From: RPQJ01 sp963698735
GTDB lineage: Bacteria > Pseudomonadota > Gammaproteobacteria > Steroidobacterales > Steroidobacteraceae
Assembly: GCA_963698735.1 (NCBI GenBank)
Contig: CAVOSA010000037.1
Coordinates: 62,001 to 126,000, forward strand
Direction: 5' to 3'
Length of the DNA stretch: 64,000 nucleotides
In this document: positions 54,827 through 63,779 of the stretch, one piece after another
Layout of the letters: the number at the start of each line of letters is the position of its first letter
Position numbering within the stretch: position 1 is the stretch's first letter
Notes under the pieces: model-generated
The model's input: only the letters and a program-made list of their open reading frames with translations
Databases searched by the model: none
What the model was told of the DNA's origin: nothing
Program-made: the position numbers and the translations under genes

Positions 54827-55010
54827 CGCGTCAGCGGCGCGCAGACTGGACATGGTCTTCTGGATCGGGCCGCATGCACCGGGCCAGGAATCTCACGGCC
54901 GAACGTTGCCTGAACACCCGGAACGTCCAATTGGGATGCGGGCCCTGCCACTGCACCATGGATCACGCAGCGAAAATGACGGCAAATACAGCCCAGAACG
55001 CCCCGCACGA

Positions 55011-55032
55011 CCTGCAGAATACTGTTTGCAGG
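55011..55032. promoter_or_regulatory. Inverted repeat upstream of the efflux operon
   Basis: CCTGCA (55011-55016) and TGCAGG (55027-55032) are separated by ten bases, about 50 bases upstream of the TolC-like start. It is a candidate operator for a TetR- or MarR-type repressor; no such regulator gene is in the window. Confidence 0.35.
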
Positions 55033-55082
55033 CCAGCCATCGCACCTGCACCCGGCCCACGAAGTTACGCCCGAAGCGGACC

Positions 55083-56507
55083 TTGAACTCGCGCCTCCAT
55101 CTGTCGCTGCTGTCGTTGCTGGCGCTGTCCGGATGCACGGTCGGGCCCGAGCCGAGGACGCCATCCCCGGAATCGCTCGGCGTGCCCGCCCGCTACCAGT
55201 CGCCGGCAGCGCAACCGGGTTCGCACGCCGCGGACCTCGCGGACTGGTGGGGTACGTTCGAAGATCCGGTGCTCACTCGACTCGTCGAGCAGGCCCTTGC
55301 CGCCAACACGAACATCGATGCCGCGGGCGCACGGGTCAGGCAGGCGCGGGCTGCACTGAAGAGTACGCGCGCGGGATCATGGCCGACACTGGATGCCGGC
55401 GTGTCCGCGACGCGTCTCACGGGCGTCGGCTCCGACGCACGGATACCCGACCGAACCACCTACGACGCCGGTTTTGACGCCCGTTACGAACTGGACTTGT
55501 TCGGGGGGCAGCGTCGCGCGGAACAGGCCTCCGCAGCAGACCTGGCCGCCGTCGAAGCCAGCCTGCACTCGACGCAGCTCACGATCGCCGCGGAGGTCGC
55601 GCTCAACTACATCGATGCCCGGCTGGCGCAACGCCAGCTGGCGATCGCGCGAGCGAACCTTGGATCGCAGGACGAGACGCTGCAGATCGTCGTTTGGCGC
55701 GTTCAGGCCGGGCTCGTCGGCGCGCTCGACCTCGAGCAGGCGCGACAGCTCCGCGCGCAGACTGCCGCGACGGTCCCGCTACGCGAGCAGGCGTTGTCTT
55801 CGGCGCTGAACCGGCTCTCGGTGCTGACGGGCTCGGCCCCGGGAACCGTCGACACGCTGTTCGAACCCGTCACTCCGATCCCGATGGCCATCGCCGCCGA
55901 CGTCTCGGTCCCGGCGGAAATGCTGCGGCGGCGCCCGGACGTAACGGCCGCCGAGCGCTCGCTGGCCGCCGAGACCGCGCGCATCGGCGTGCGCCAGGCG
56001 GACCTGTATCCATCGCTGGGGTTGTCCGGCTCGCTGAGCGGCAACGACTCGAACTGGGGCGACCTCACCAACGCGTCGATCGGCAGCCTGGCGGCCGGCC
56101 TGACCGCGCCGCTCTTCCAGGGTGGCCGGCTGCGCGCGGCCGTGGAGCAGCAGCGGGCCGCGGCGATTCAGGCCCTCGCCGTTTACCGCGACACGGTGCT
56201 GGTGGCGCTCGAGGAATCGGAGAACGCACTGGTCGCGATCTCGGTGACCGAGCGGCGTGAGCGTGAACTCATCATCGCAGAGGAGGCCGCACGCAACGCC
56301 ACCGTCCTGGCACGCAGCCAATACCAGGCCGGCATCATCGATTTCTCCACGCTGCTCGATGCGGAGCGCAGCCTGCTCACGACCGAGACCAGCCGCGCTG
56401 GCGCCCACGCCGACCGCGCAGCGGCAACCGTGCAGCTCTACAAGGCGCTCGGTGGCGGCTGGGAAAACGCACCCGCCCCGCGCTCGCTGACGTCCACCTT
56501 TCCCTGA
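55083..56507 (+). CDS. TolC/NodT-type outer-membrane efflux lipoprotein
   Basis: 474 residues from TTG 55083. The signal peptide ends LSGC, followed by TVGPEPRTP as in OprM/NodT proteins. Two repeat halves of the outer-membrane factor family are visible (WWGTFEDPVLTRLVEQALAA and VPAEMLRRRPDVTAAERSLA). It forms the outer-membrane duct of the operon. The open frame extends upstream but the first 77 codons lack signal-peptide character; the TTG is therefore favoured. The upstream 255 bases contain no gene; one inverted repeat is noted there. Confidence 0.9.
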   Translation: MNSRLHLSLLSLLALSGCTVGPEPRTPSPESLGVPARYQSPAAQPGSHAADLADWWGTFEDPVLTRLVEQALAANTNIDAAGARVRQARAALKSTRAGSWPTLDAGVSATRLTGVGSDARIPDRTTYDAGFDARYELDLFGGQRRAEQASAADLAAVEASLHSTQLTIAAEVALNYIDARLAQRQLAIARANLGSQDETLQIVVWRVQAGLVGALDLEQARQLRAQTAATVPLREQALSSALNRLSVLTGSAPGTVDTLFEPVTPIPMAIAADVSVPAEMLRRRPDVTAAERSLAAETARIGVRQADLYPSLGLSGSLSGNDSNWGDLTNASIGSLAAGLTAPLFQGGRLRAAVEQQRAAAIQALAVYRDTVLVALEESENALVAISVTERRERELIIAEEAARNATVLARSQYQAGIIDFSTLLDAERSLLTTETSRAGAHADRAAATVQLYKALGGGWENAPAPRSLTSTFP

Positions 56508-56515
56508 AGGACCCC

Positions 56516-57871
56516 ATGGAACCGCAGGCAAGCACCAGTCCGGAGCGTTCGACGCTCGACGAATTCCTGGGCCGGCAGCCGTCCTCGCCGCGCATGCGGC
56601 TGCTGCGCAAGGCGGCGCCCGTCATCGGAGTGCTGCTGCTGGCAGGACTCGCCCTGCTCTATTTCGCCGGACGCGAGAGCGACCAACCCGGCTTTGCTAC
56701 CACGCCGGTGCAACGCGGCGACCTGCGCGTCACGGTGTCGGCGACGGGCAACCTGCAGCCGACGAACGAAGTCGAGGTCGGTTCGGAACTGTCCGGCCTC
56801 GTGACCGAAGTGAACGTCGACAACAACGACCGCGTGACGCGCGGCCAGATCCTGGCGCGAATAGACACTGCTCGCCTGCAGGACACCATCGTGCAGAGCC
56901 GGGCGTCGCTGCAGTCGGCCATCGCCAACGTCGCGCAGGCCGAAGCCACGGCGCAGCAGACGAAGGCTTCGCTGGCGCGCTTCGAGGAAGTGCACGCGCT
57001 GTCCGGCGGCAAGGTGCCGTCGGCCGCGGAGCTCGACACCGCGAAGGCTGAGCACGCGCGAGCGGTCGCGGGCGTACGCACTGCAGAGGCCGGCGTGGCG
57101 CAGGCGCGGGCACAGCTGTCATCGGACCAGACGCAGTTTTCGAAGGCCCTCATCCTTTCGCCGGTGACCGGCGTCGTGCTCTCGCGCCAGATCGATCCGG
57201 GCCAGACCGTGGCGGCCTCGTTCAATGCACCGGTGCTGTTCCTGATCGCCGAGGACTTGAGCGCGATGCAGCTGGAGGTCAAGGTGGACGAGGCCGACGT
57301 GGGGCAGGTCGCGGCCGGGCAGTCCGCCACCTTCCAGGTCGATGCATTCCCGGGCCGCACGTTCCCCGCCCGGGTCCAGCGCGTGGATGTCGGTGCGAAT
57401 GCCGGCACCAGCTCGACCACGTCGACGGCCTCGAGCGCTGCGTCGAACACGGTGGTTTCGTACACGGCCGTGCTCACGGTGGACAACAAGGATTCGACGC
57501 TTCGTCCAGGCATGACGGCTACAGCAGAGATCGTCACGAGCGAGAAGCGCAATGTACTGCTCGTGCCAAACGCCGCGTTGCGCTTCTCACCAGACGCCAG
57601 CGCCGCCAGCCGCGAACGCAGCGGCGTCACCAAGGTATTGATGCCGGGCCCGCCTCGCGGAACCGCGGGCAATAAAGCCCGGGAGGTCCAGATCGGACGT
57701 GGCAGCGCCCAGAAAGTCTACGTTCTCAATGCGCAAGGCGAGCCGGAACCTGTGGCGGTCACGACGGGCGATACCAACGGCACGCTGACGGAAGTCACCG
57801 GAGATTCATTGCGCGAAGGAGCTGCCGTGATAACCGGACGGCTCGCAGCGGAGGGCACCAGTGGGCGATGA
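56516..57871 (+). CDS. HlyD/MacA-type periplasmic adaptor of the efflux operon
   Basis: 451 residues. A cytosolic tail and a membrane helix (about 40-60, VIGVLLLAGLALLYFAG) precede the lipoyl/barrel-sandwich and coiled-coil hairpin (QARAQLSSDQTQFSKALIL), then PVTGVVLSRQIDPGQTV. MacA-like proteins link the ABC permease to the TolC duct. AAGGA lies just before the ATG. Its end overlaps the ATPase start by 11 bases, indicating coupled translation. Confidence 0.9.
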   Translation: MEPQASTSPERSTLDEFLGRQPSSPRMRLLRKAAPVIGVLLLAGLALLYFAGRESDQPGFATTPVQRGDLRVTVSATGNLQPTNEVEVGSELSGLVTEVNVDNNDRVTRGQILARIDTARLQDTIVQSRASLQSAIANVAQAEATAQQTKASLARFEEVHALSGGKVPSAAELDTAKAEHARAVAGVRTAEAGVAQARAQLSSDQTQFSKALILSPVTGVVLSRQIDPGQTVAASFNAPVLFLIAEDLSAMQLEVKVDEADVGQVAAGQSATFQVDAFPGRTFPARVQRVDVGANAGTSSTTSTASSAASNTVVSYTAVLTVDNKDSTLRPGMTATAEIVTSEKRNVLLVPNAALRFSPDASAASRERSGVTKVLMPGPPRGTAGNKAREVQIGRGSAQKVYVLNAQGEPEPVAVTTGDTNGTLTEVTGDSLREGAAVITGRLAAEGTSGR

Positions 57872-58586
57872 TCCCGGTGCCGCGCGTCCCGCCCTGGGCG
57901 ATCCCCTGATCCAGTTGCGGGGCGTGACCAAGACCTTCGGCTCCGGTGCCGCCAGTTTCCAGGCACTGCGAGGCGTGGATTTCGAGGTCACGGCCGGTGA
58001 CTTCGTTGCGGTGATGGGGCCGTCGGGATCCGGCAAGTCGACGATGATGAATATCCTCGGGTGCCTCGACGTGCCCACGGCGGGGGAGTTCCTGTTCAAG
58101 GGCTTCCACGTCGAGCAGCTGACCCGCGACGAACGGGCGCTGCTGCGCCGTCGGTACCTCGGCTTCGTGTTCCAGGGCTTCAACCTGCTGGCGCGGACCA
58201 ATGCCCTCGAGAACGTCGAACTGCCCCTGCTCTACCGCGGCGAAAAGCCGCGCGCGCGGCGTGAAGCCGCGATGGGAGCGCTCGCGCAAGTGGGCCTCGC
58301 CGACTGGTGGGATCACACTCCTGCCGAACTCTCGGGCGGCCAGCAACAGCGCGTGGCCATCGCACGGGCGATCGTCACGTCGCCGCAGGTGCTGCTCGCC
58401 GACGAGCCCACGGGCAACCTCGACACCGCGCGGTCGCTCGAGATCATGGAACTGCTGACCCGCTTCAACCGGACCGGAATCACCATCCTCATGGTGACCC
58501 ACGAAGCCGAGATGGCCGCATACGCACATACGGTGGCGCACGTCCGCGACGGGCTCGTGGACCAGGTCGAGGCGCGCGCGCCATGA
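57861..58586 (+). CDS. MacB/LolD-type ABC transporter ATPase
   Basis: 241 residues with Walker A (GPSGSGKST), Q-loop (FVFQGFNLL), signature (LSGGQQQRVA), Walker B (VLLADEPTG) and H-loop (VTHEAE). The sequence is of the MacB/LolD subfamily, which exports macrolides, peptides or lipoproteins. GTG 57861 overlaps the adaptor stop; ATG of the permease overlaps its end by four bases. Confidence 0.95.
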   Translation: MGDDPGAARPALGDPLIQLRGVTKTFGSGAASFQALRGVDFEVTAGDFVAVMGPSGSGKSTMMNILGCLDVPTAGEFLFKGFHVEQLTRDERALLRRRYLGFVFQGFNLLARTNALENVELPLLYRGEKPRARREAAMGALAQVGLADWWDHTPAELSGGQQQRVAIARAIVTSPQVLLADEPTGNLDTARSLEIMELLTRFNRTGITILMVTHEAEMAAYAHTVAHVRDGLVDQVEARAP

Positions 58587-59797
58587 GCATGCTCGGGCCC
58601 ACGCTGCTCCTCGCCCTGCGGGAGATCCGGCGCCACCTGCTGCGTTCGTTCCTGACCGTCCTCGGCATCGTGATCGGCGTCGCGGCCGTCGTCACGATGG
58701 TGACGCTCGGCAATGGCGCCACCGCAGCCGTTCGCGAGCAGATCTCCGGACTGGGCGTGAACATACTGCAGGTCCGACCCGGACAGGGCTTCGGACGTGG
58801 CGGCGGCGGCCCGGCACCGGCGGACTTCGACATGGACGACGTCGCGGCCATCCGCGACCAGGTCGCCGGCGTCGTCGTCGTTGCGCCCCTCTCGCAGTCC
58901 TCGGGCACGGCAGTGCGCAACGCTGCCAACTGGTCGACGACCGTCAATGGCACGACGTCCGACTATTTCACGGCACAGCAATGGGACACCTCGTCAGGTC
59001 GCACGTTCTCGGTAGCCGAAGAGCAGGCCGGCAAGGCCGTGTGCGTGATCGGTTCGACGGTCCAGCGCAACCTGTTCCGATCCGAAGACCCGCTCGGACA
59101 ACGCTTCCGCCTGCGCGACCTGTCGTGCGAGGTGATCGGCACGCTGGTGACGCGGGGCCAGGGCGGCTTCGGCAACGACCAGGACGACGTCGTGCTGATG
59201 CCGATCAAGACCGTGCAGCGGCGTATGACCGGCAATCGCAACGTGCGACTGATGATGGTGAAGGTGGACCCGGCCTACGACACGACAGCCGTTACCGCCT
59301 CGATCCAGTCCCTGCTGCGCGAGCGTCGCAACATCCGCGGCGCGAAGCAGGACGACTTCAACATCTTCGACACTGCGCAGATCTCGCAGACGCTGCAGGG
59401 CACCACCCGCATTCTCACGGCCCTGCTGGGCGCAGTAGCCGCGGTCAGCCTGCTGGTCGGCGGCATCGGCATCATGAACATCATGCTGGTGTCCGTGACC
59501 GAGCGAACGCGCGAGATCGGCATCCGGCTCGCCATCGGCGCGGTCGGGCGGGAGGTGCTGCTGCAATTCCTGGTGGAAGCCATCGTGCTGGCCTGTCTCG
59601 GCGGAGTGATCGGCTTGCTGCTCGCGTTGCTTGCGAGCTGGGCGGTCGCGCCGCTGCTCCAGGTACCGTTCATGTTCGACGTCCGTATCAACGTCATCGC
59701 CTTCGTGTTCTCGGCGCTGATCGGCGTGATCTTCGGCTATTTCCCGGCGCGCCGGGCTGCGCAGCTCAACCCGATCGACGCACTGCGGCACGAGTGA
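58583..59797 (+). CDS. MacB-like ABC transporter permease
   Basis: 404 residues. The N-terminal helix (LLRSFLTVLGIVIGVAAVVT) and a large periplasmic domain are followed by three C-terminal FtsX helices (ILTALLGAVAAVSLLVGGIG, FLVEAIVLACLGGVIGLLLA, VIAFVFSALIGVIFGYF) ending QLNPIDALRHE, as in MacB. In this operon the permease is separate from the ATPase rather than fused. The frame is open upstream but ATG 58583 overlaps the ATPase stop (ATGA). Confidence 0.93.
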   Translation: MSMLGPTLLLALREIRRHLLRSFLTVLGIVIGVAAVVTMVTLGNGATAAVREQISGLGVNILQVRPGQGFGRGGGGPAPADFDMDDVAAIRDQVAGVVVVAPLSQSSGTAVRNAANWSTTVNGTTSDYFTAQQWDTSSGRTFSVAEEQAGKAVCVIGSTVQRNLFRSEDPLGQRFRLRDLSCEVIGTLVTRGQGGFGNDQDDVVLMPIKTVQRRMTGNRNVRLMMVKVDPAYDTTAVTASIQSLLRERRNIRGAKQDDFNIFDTAQISQTLQGTTRILTALLGAVAAVSLLVGGIGIMNIMLVSVTERTREIGIRLAIGAVGREVLLQFLVEAIVLACLGGVIGLLLALLASWAVAPLLQVPFMFDVRINVIAFVFSALIGVIFGYFPARRAAQLNPIDALRHE

Positions 59798-59811
59798 CCG
59801 CACGCATGCGG
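59798..59811. terminator. Small hairpin after the efflux operon
   Basis: CCGCA-CGCA-TGCGG directly follows the permease stop. The stem is short, with no T-tract, so termination is doubtful. Confidence 0.3.
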
Positions 59812-59900
59812 CCCGCCAGACCGAATCCAGGGCTGCAGTCACGGACGACCAAGGCGCGAATGCCTTCCCCGCACGGGCTGTCCCGTCGCACAATCCACGG

Positions 59901-60281
59901 ATGACTACCCGGAAGAAAGTGGAGCCCGACCTCGCGCGACTCGACCGCGTCGTGGCCGACGCGCGTCGTGCCCGCGACGAGCGCGAGCAGAGCTACCGTG
60001 GCCAGGCACTGAAGCTGTTCCCCTGGATCTGCGGCCGCTGCGCGCGGGAGTTCGACCACACCAACGTCCAGGAACTGACCGTTCACCACAAGAACCACAA
60101 CCACGATCACAACCCGCCGGACGGCAGTAACTGGGAACTGCTCTGCCTGTACTGCCACGACAACGAGCACCAGCGTCAGCTCGAGCACTCCGGCAGCGCC
60201 GACATCCGCGGCGAACGCAGCGCGACCGCCACCCACACGCCCTTCGCAGGGCTGGCCTCGCTGCTGAAGCAGGACGACTGA
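59901..60281 (+). CDS. yajD: YajD-family HNH nuclease
   Basis: 126 residues. The zinc-HNH layout is complete: CGRC, then VHHKNHNHDHNPPDGSN and CLYCHDNEH. It matches YajD, a small HNH protein of unknown biological role. The preceding gene ends 103 bases upstream; the convergent hydrolase gene lies 23 bases downstream. Confidence 0.93.
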   Translation: MTTRKKVEPDLARLDRVVADARRARDEREQSYRGQALKLFPWICGRCAREFDHTNVQELTVHHKNHNHDHNPPDGSNWELLCLYCHDNEHQRQLEHSGSADIRGERSATATHTPFAGLASLLKQDD

Positions 60282-60304
60282 GCGTACGGCGTGATCGAGA
60301 CGCT

Positions 60305-60919
60305 TCAGCGGTCGAGGAAGTCCCGCGTCAGGCGCACCACTTCCTCGGCGTCCGCATCGAGCACGTTGCCGGTCGGGTTCGCGAGTTCGACGCGGCGCGC
60401 GTCCCGCAACAGCGCTTCCGTGCGGCCCGTCGGTTCCCATAATTCGTCCCGCGCCCGCAGGATCATCACCGGCAGCTTGAGCAGAGGCAGGCGCTCACCC
60501 ACCTGGTAGCTGCCGTCCGACGACGGCACGCCGATCAGCACGAGACGGCGCACCTGCTCCGGCCTGGCCAGCGCAAGCTCTATCGCGGCCATCGAACCGG
60601 CCTGGTAACCGATCACGTCGACCTGCTTGAGCCGCAACGAATCGATGAGATCGACGAAGACCGCTGCGTGATCGGCCACCGTGGGCGCGTGATCCGGCGC
60701 TTCGGACTCGCCAGATCCCGGCAAGTCAGGCGCGTAGACGCTGCGGTCGCGACCGAGATCGCGCAGCACCGGGCGGAAGATGCGGCCCGTCTGGCTTGGC
60801 GGCGCGACGCACAGCAGCGGGGCCAGTTCGTCGAATCCACCGCTGGACGGGAACGACGTATGCAGGTGCAACTGGCCAAAGCGGCAGTCGACGTACATCT
60901 TGCGCAGGTGGATGGTCAC
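60305..60919 (-). CDS. Alpha/beta hydrolase-fold protein lacking catalytic residues
   Basis: 204 residues from GTG 60919, which has AGGAG about ten bases upstream. The fold is clear (YAPDLPGSGESEAP, VDVIGYQAGSMAAIEL). The elbow, however, is GYQAG with Gln106 in the place of the nucleophile Ser, and the C-terminal segment (VELANPTGNVLDADAEEVVR) has no His. Asp-type acid is still present (RARDELWEP). The protein is probably a binding or non-canonical enzyme. ATG 60898 is an alternative start. Confidence 0.78.
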   Translation of the reverse strand: MTIHLRKMYVDCRFGQLHLHTSFPSSGGFDELAPLLCVAPPSQTGRIFRPVLRDLGRDRSVYAPDLPGSGESEAPDHAPTVADHAAVFVDLIDSLRLKQVDVIGYQAGSMAAIELALARPEQVRRLVLIGVPSSDGSYQVGERLPLLKLPVMILRARDELWEPTGRTEALLRDARRVELANPTGNVLDADAEEVVRLTRDFLDR

Positions 60920-61155
60920 GGGTGGCGAACTCCTGCTGGAAAGTGCGGCGCTGCGGGCAATCGTGCGGGCGGAAATGCGGGTCACGTGCTGATCCTCGGT
61001 GAGCGGTCGTCGGTCGTGCGGGGCATTCTCCGCGCGCACACCGCGACTCACGTTGATTCAGCTCTCACTCCAACCCCGATCGGCATGACTTAATGCTGCG
61101 CCGGGTGCGCGGCGCGAGTCCACTCGATCGGTGCCGAAATTATGTCGTCTCGCGC

Positions 61156-62544
61156 TCAAGCGGTGTCGAGATACCACTCGTAATCCCGATCCGTGACCAG
61201 CGCGCCGAACTTCTCCGCTTCGTGCCGCTTGATCGCGAGGTAAGTCTCCAGGAAGCCGCCGCCGAGCGTGTCGCGCATGAAAGCCGATGACGCAGCGTTC
61301 TCGAGCGCGACGTGCCAGTGCGTGGGCAGCGCACCCTGCGGCGCCTGCGCGTAACCGTTGCCCTGCACCGGCGGGCCCGGATCGAGCCTGCGTTCGATGC
61401 CGTGCAGCATGCCGCCGAGCACCAGCGCCGCGACGAGATAAGGATTGGCATCGGCGCCAGCCACACGATGCTCGACGTGGCGGCTGGACGCTGGTCCGGC
61501 CGGCACGCGCAGGCTCACCGAGCGGTTGTTGATGCCCCAGGTGGCGGCAACGGGCGCGTAGCTCCGCGAGCGGAACCGCCGGTAGGAATTGGCGTTCGGC
61601 GCATAGACCGCCATGCCGTCTGCGAGCGTCTCGCGCAGCCCGCCGATCGCGTGTCGCAGCACTGGGCTGCCGCCCGGATCTTCCGCGGCGCAGACGTTCC
61701 GTCCGCTGCTGTCGGCAAGGCTCGCGTGCAGGTGCATGCCGGAACCCGCCTGGTGCGCGAACGGCTTCGCCATGAAGCAGGCGACGCGACCATGCCGGGC
61801 CGCTACGCCACGCACGGCCCGCTTGAACAGGATCGCTTCGTCCACGGCGCGCAGCGCGTCGGCCCGATGTTCGAGCGTGATCTCGAACTGCCCTGGCGCG
61901 TATTCGGACATCAGCGTGCGCACGGGCAATCCCAGCGAGCGCGCGGCAGCGTAGAGATCGTCGAACACAGGCGCCATGTCGTCGAGCCGGGCGAGTCCAT
62001 ACGCGTCGATGCGGGTGCGGCGCTCGCCGGTGAGCAGCCCCGCCGACGGGACGAGCCGGCCGTCCGGGTCCCGCTCGAGCAGGTAGAACTCGAGTTCCAC
62101 CGCCACGACCGGCGTGAATCCCGCGGCTGCGCAGCGGCGCACGACGTCTGCGAGTACGTGCCGGGGATCGGCCTTGGCCGGACGGCCATCCAGTTCGTAC
62201 ATGCTGCCCAGCACCTGGGCGGTCGGTCGATTGAGCCAGGGCGCGCGGCCGAGCGAGCCCGCTATGGGCCGGCAGCACTGGTCGGCGTCGCCGACGTCCC
62301 AGACCAGGCCGGTGCCGTCAACGTCCTCGCCGGTGATGTCCAGCCCGAGGATCGAGCCGGCCACGTTGCGGCCGCTCGAATACAGCGCAGTGAGTTCCTC
62401 GCGCGCGACGTTCTTGCCGCGCCCGACGCCGCACGAATCGGTGATGACCAGCTGCACGGCCTCGATGTCGGGATTCGCGTCGAGGAACGCCTGGGCTTCC
62501 GCGAGGGTGCCGACGCCGCGCAGGCTGCTGTCCTGTGAATTCAT
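61156..62544 (-). CDS. Glutamine synthetase-like ligase (PuuA/gamma-glutamylpolyamine type)
   Basis: 462 residues. It has the beta-grasp N-domain (VQLVITDSCGVGRGKNVARE) and the catalytic domain with VELEFYLLERD, MSEYAPGQFEITLEH, KPFAHQAGSGMHLHASL, NRSVSLRVPAG and RVAGADANPYL, keeping the glutamine-synthetase metal and ATP ligands. It resembles PuuA, which joins glutamate to putrescine, more than GlnA, because no adenylylation loop is seen. No polyamine catabolism genes are adjacent. Start ATG 62544 is used; its ribosome binding site is weak. Confidence 0.88.
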   Translation of the reverse strand: MNSQDSSLRGVGTLAEAQAFLDANPDIEAVQLVITDSCGVGRGKNVAREELTALYSSGRNVAGSILGLDITGEDVDGTGLVWDVGDADQCCRPIAGSLGRAPWLNRPTAQVLGSMYELDGRPAKADPRHVLADVVRRCAAAGFTPVVAVELEFYLLERDPDGRLVPSAGLLTGERRTRIDAYGLARLDDMAPVFDDLYAAARSLGLPVRTLMSEYAPGQFEITLEHRADALRAVDEAILFKRAVRGVAARHGRVACFMAKPFAHQAGSGMHLHASLADSSGRNVCAAEDPGGSPVLRHAIGGLRETLADGMAVYAPNANSYRRFRSRSYAPVAATWGINNRSVSLRVPAGPASSRHVEHRVAGADANPYLVAALVLGGMLHGIERRLDPGPPVQGNGYAQAPQGALPTHWHVALENAASSAFMRDTLGGGFLETYLAIKRHEAEKFGALVTDRDYEWYLDTA

Positions 62545-62653
62545 GGTGATTGGTGGCCCTGTGCTGCCGCGGGCTGCGCTGCATAGTGACGGATGCACTC
62601 GCGGAGTGGCAAGCTCACCGCCCTTCGCCGCACGCCCGGGAGGGCACTTCGCG

Positions 62654-63703
62654 ATGGCCGCCGCGTATTCGATCGCCCGTGACGTCCCGCTGCACGCGTG
62701 GAATACGTTCCATCTCGCGGCGAGTGCGCGGTACTTCGCCACCGTGCACGATGCGGCGGCGCTGCCCGCGCTCCTCGCCGAACCCGCGCTGCAGGGCCTG
62801 CCGTCGATGGTGCTCGGCTCGGGCAGCAACGTGCTGTTCGCGACCGAGCGCTACGAAGGCGTGATCGTTCACCTGGCATGCAACTCGGCCCGCATCCTGC
62901 AGCAGGATGCGGGACACGCGCTGGTGCACGTCGACGCGGGATTCGAATGGGACGCGCTGGTGGACTGGACGCTCGACCAGGCGCTGCAGGGCCTGGAGAA
63001 CCTCGCACTGATCCCGGGCCAGGCGGGCGCCGCGCCAATCCAGAACATCGGCGCGTACGGCGTCGAAGTCGGCGAGTCCGTGTCAGCCGTTCACGCGTAC
63101 GACCGGACGACCGCTGCGTTCGGGCGGCTCACGGCGTCGCAATGTGGCTTCAGTTATCGCGACAGCGTCTTCAAGCGCGAGCCTGGTCGCTGGATCGTGA
63201 CCGCACTCGAGTTGCGGCTCCAGCGCGGCGGCGCAACCAACCTCGCCTATGCCGGCCTGCGCGAAGAGCTGGCAAACATGGGCGGCCTCGAACCCTCGCC
63301 GCGGAACGTCGCGGCTGCGGTTCGGCGCATCCGGCGCCGCAAGCTGCCCGATCCAGCCATGGCGGGCAACGCCGGCAGCTTCTTCAAGAACCCGATCGTC
63401 CCGCGCGAGCTGGCGCTGGAACTGCAGTCCCGTCTTGATGGACTGCCCGTCTTTCCGGCCGCCAGCGCTGCCGAGCGCAAGCTTTCGGCGGCCTGGCTCA
63501 TCGAGCGCGCCGGCTGGCGTGGTTTCCGGGACGGCGATGCCGGCGTGTCGGCGCAACACGCGCTGGTGCTGGTGAATCTCGGCCGGGCGACCGGGCCGCA
63601 GTTGCTGGCGCTTGCGCAGCGAGTGGCCGCGTCGGTCCGGGAGACGTTCGGCGTCCAGCTCGAGCCCGAGCCGCGCATCGTCGGCGCGACGTTCGAGCCA
63701 TAG
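62654..63703 (+). CDS. murB: UDP-N-acetylenolpyruvoylglucosamine reductase
   Basis: 349 residues of a type I MurB, which makes UDP-MurNAc from the enolpyruvyl intermediate with NADPH and FAD. Signature features: NTFHLAASARYF, LGSGSNVLF, IPGQAGAAPIQNIGAYG, and the C-terminal GNAGSFFKNP with the catalytic Ser, plus AAWLIERAGWRG. GGGAGG lies about ten bases before ATG 62654. The frame is open farther upstream but that overlaps the glutamine synthetase start. Confidence 0.96.
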   Translation: MAAAYSIARDVPLHAWNTFHLAASARYFATVHDAAALPALLAEPALQGLPSMVLGSGSNVLFATERYEGVIVHLACNSARILQQDAGHALVHVDAGFEWDALVDWTLDQALQGLENLALIPGQAGAAPIQNIGAYGVEVGESVSAVHAYDRTTAAFGRLTASQCGFSYRDSVFKREPGRWIVTALELRLQRGGATNLAYAGLREELANMGGLEPSPRNVAAAVRRIRRRKLPDPAMAGNAGSFFKNPIVPRELALELQSRLDGLPVFPAASAAERKLSAAWLIERAGWRGFRDGDAGVSAQHALVLVNLGRATGPQLLALAQRVAASVRETFGVQLEPEPRIVGATFEP

Positions 63704-63717
63704 CGAGCGTTCGACGC

Positions 63718-63733
63718 CTGGTTTCAGGACCAG
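63718..63733. terminator. Hairpin between murB and the VOC gene
   Basis: CTGGT-TTCAGG-ACCAG forms a five-base-pair stem between convergent genes. A terminator role is possible but weak. Confidence 0.3.
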
Positions 63734-63779
63734 CGCGCCGTCAGTCGGCTGAGGGTACCCTGCCGGACACCTGACCTGG

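Noticed and set aside
54852..55082. N-terminal extension or small gene before the TolC-like start
   Set aside because: The open frame has no hydrophobic signal or ribosome binding site and the lipoprotein signal begins only after TTG 55083.
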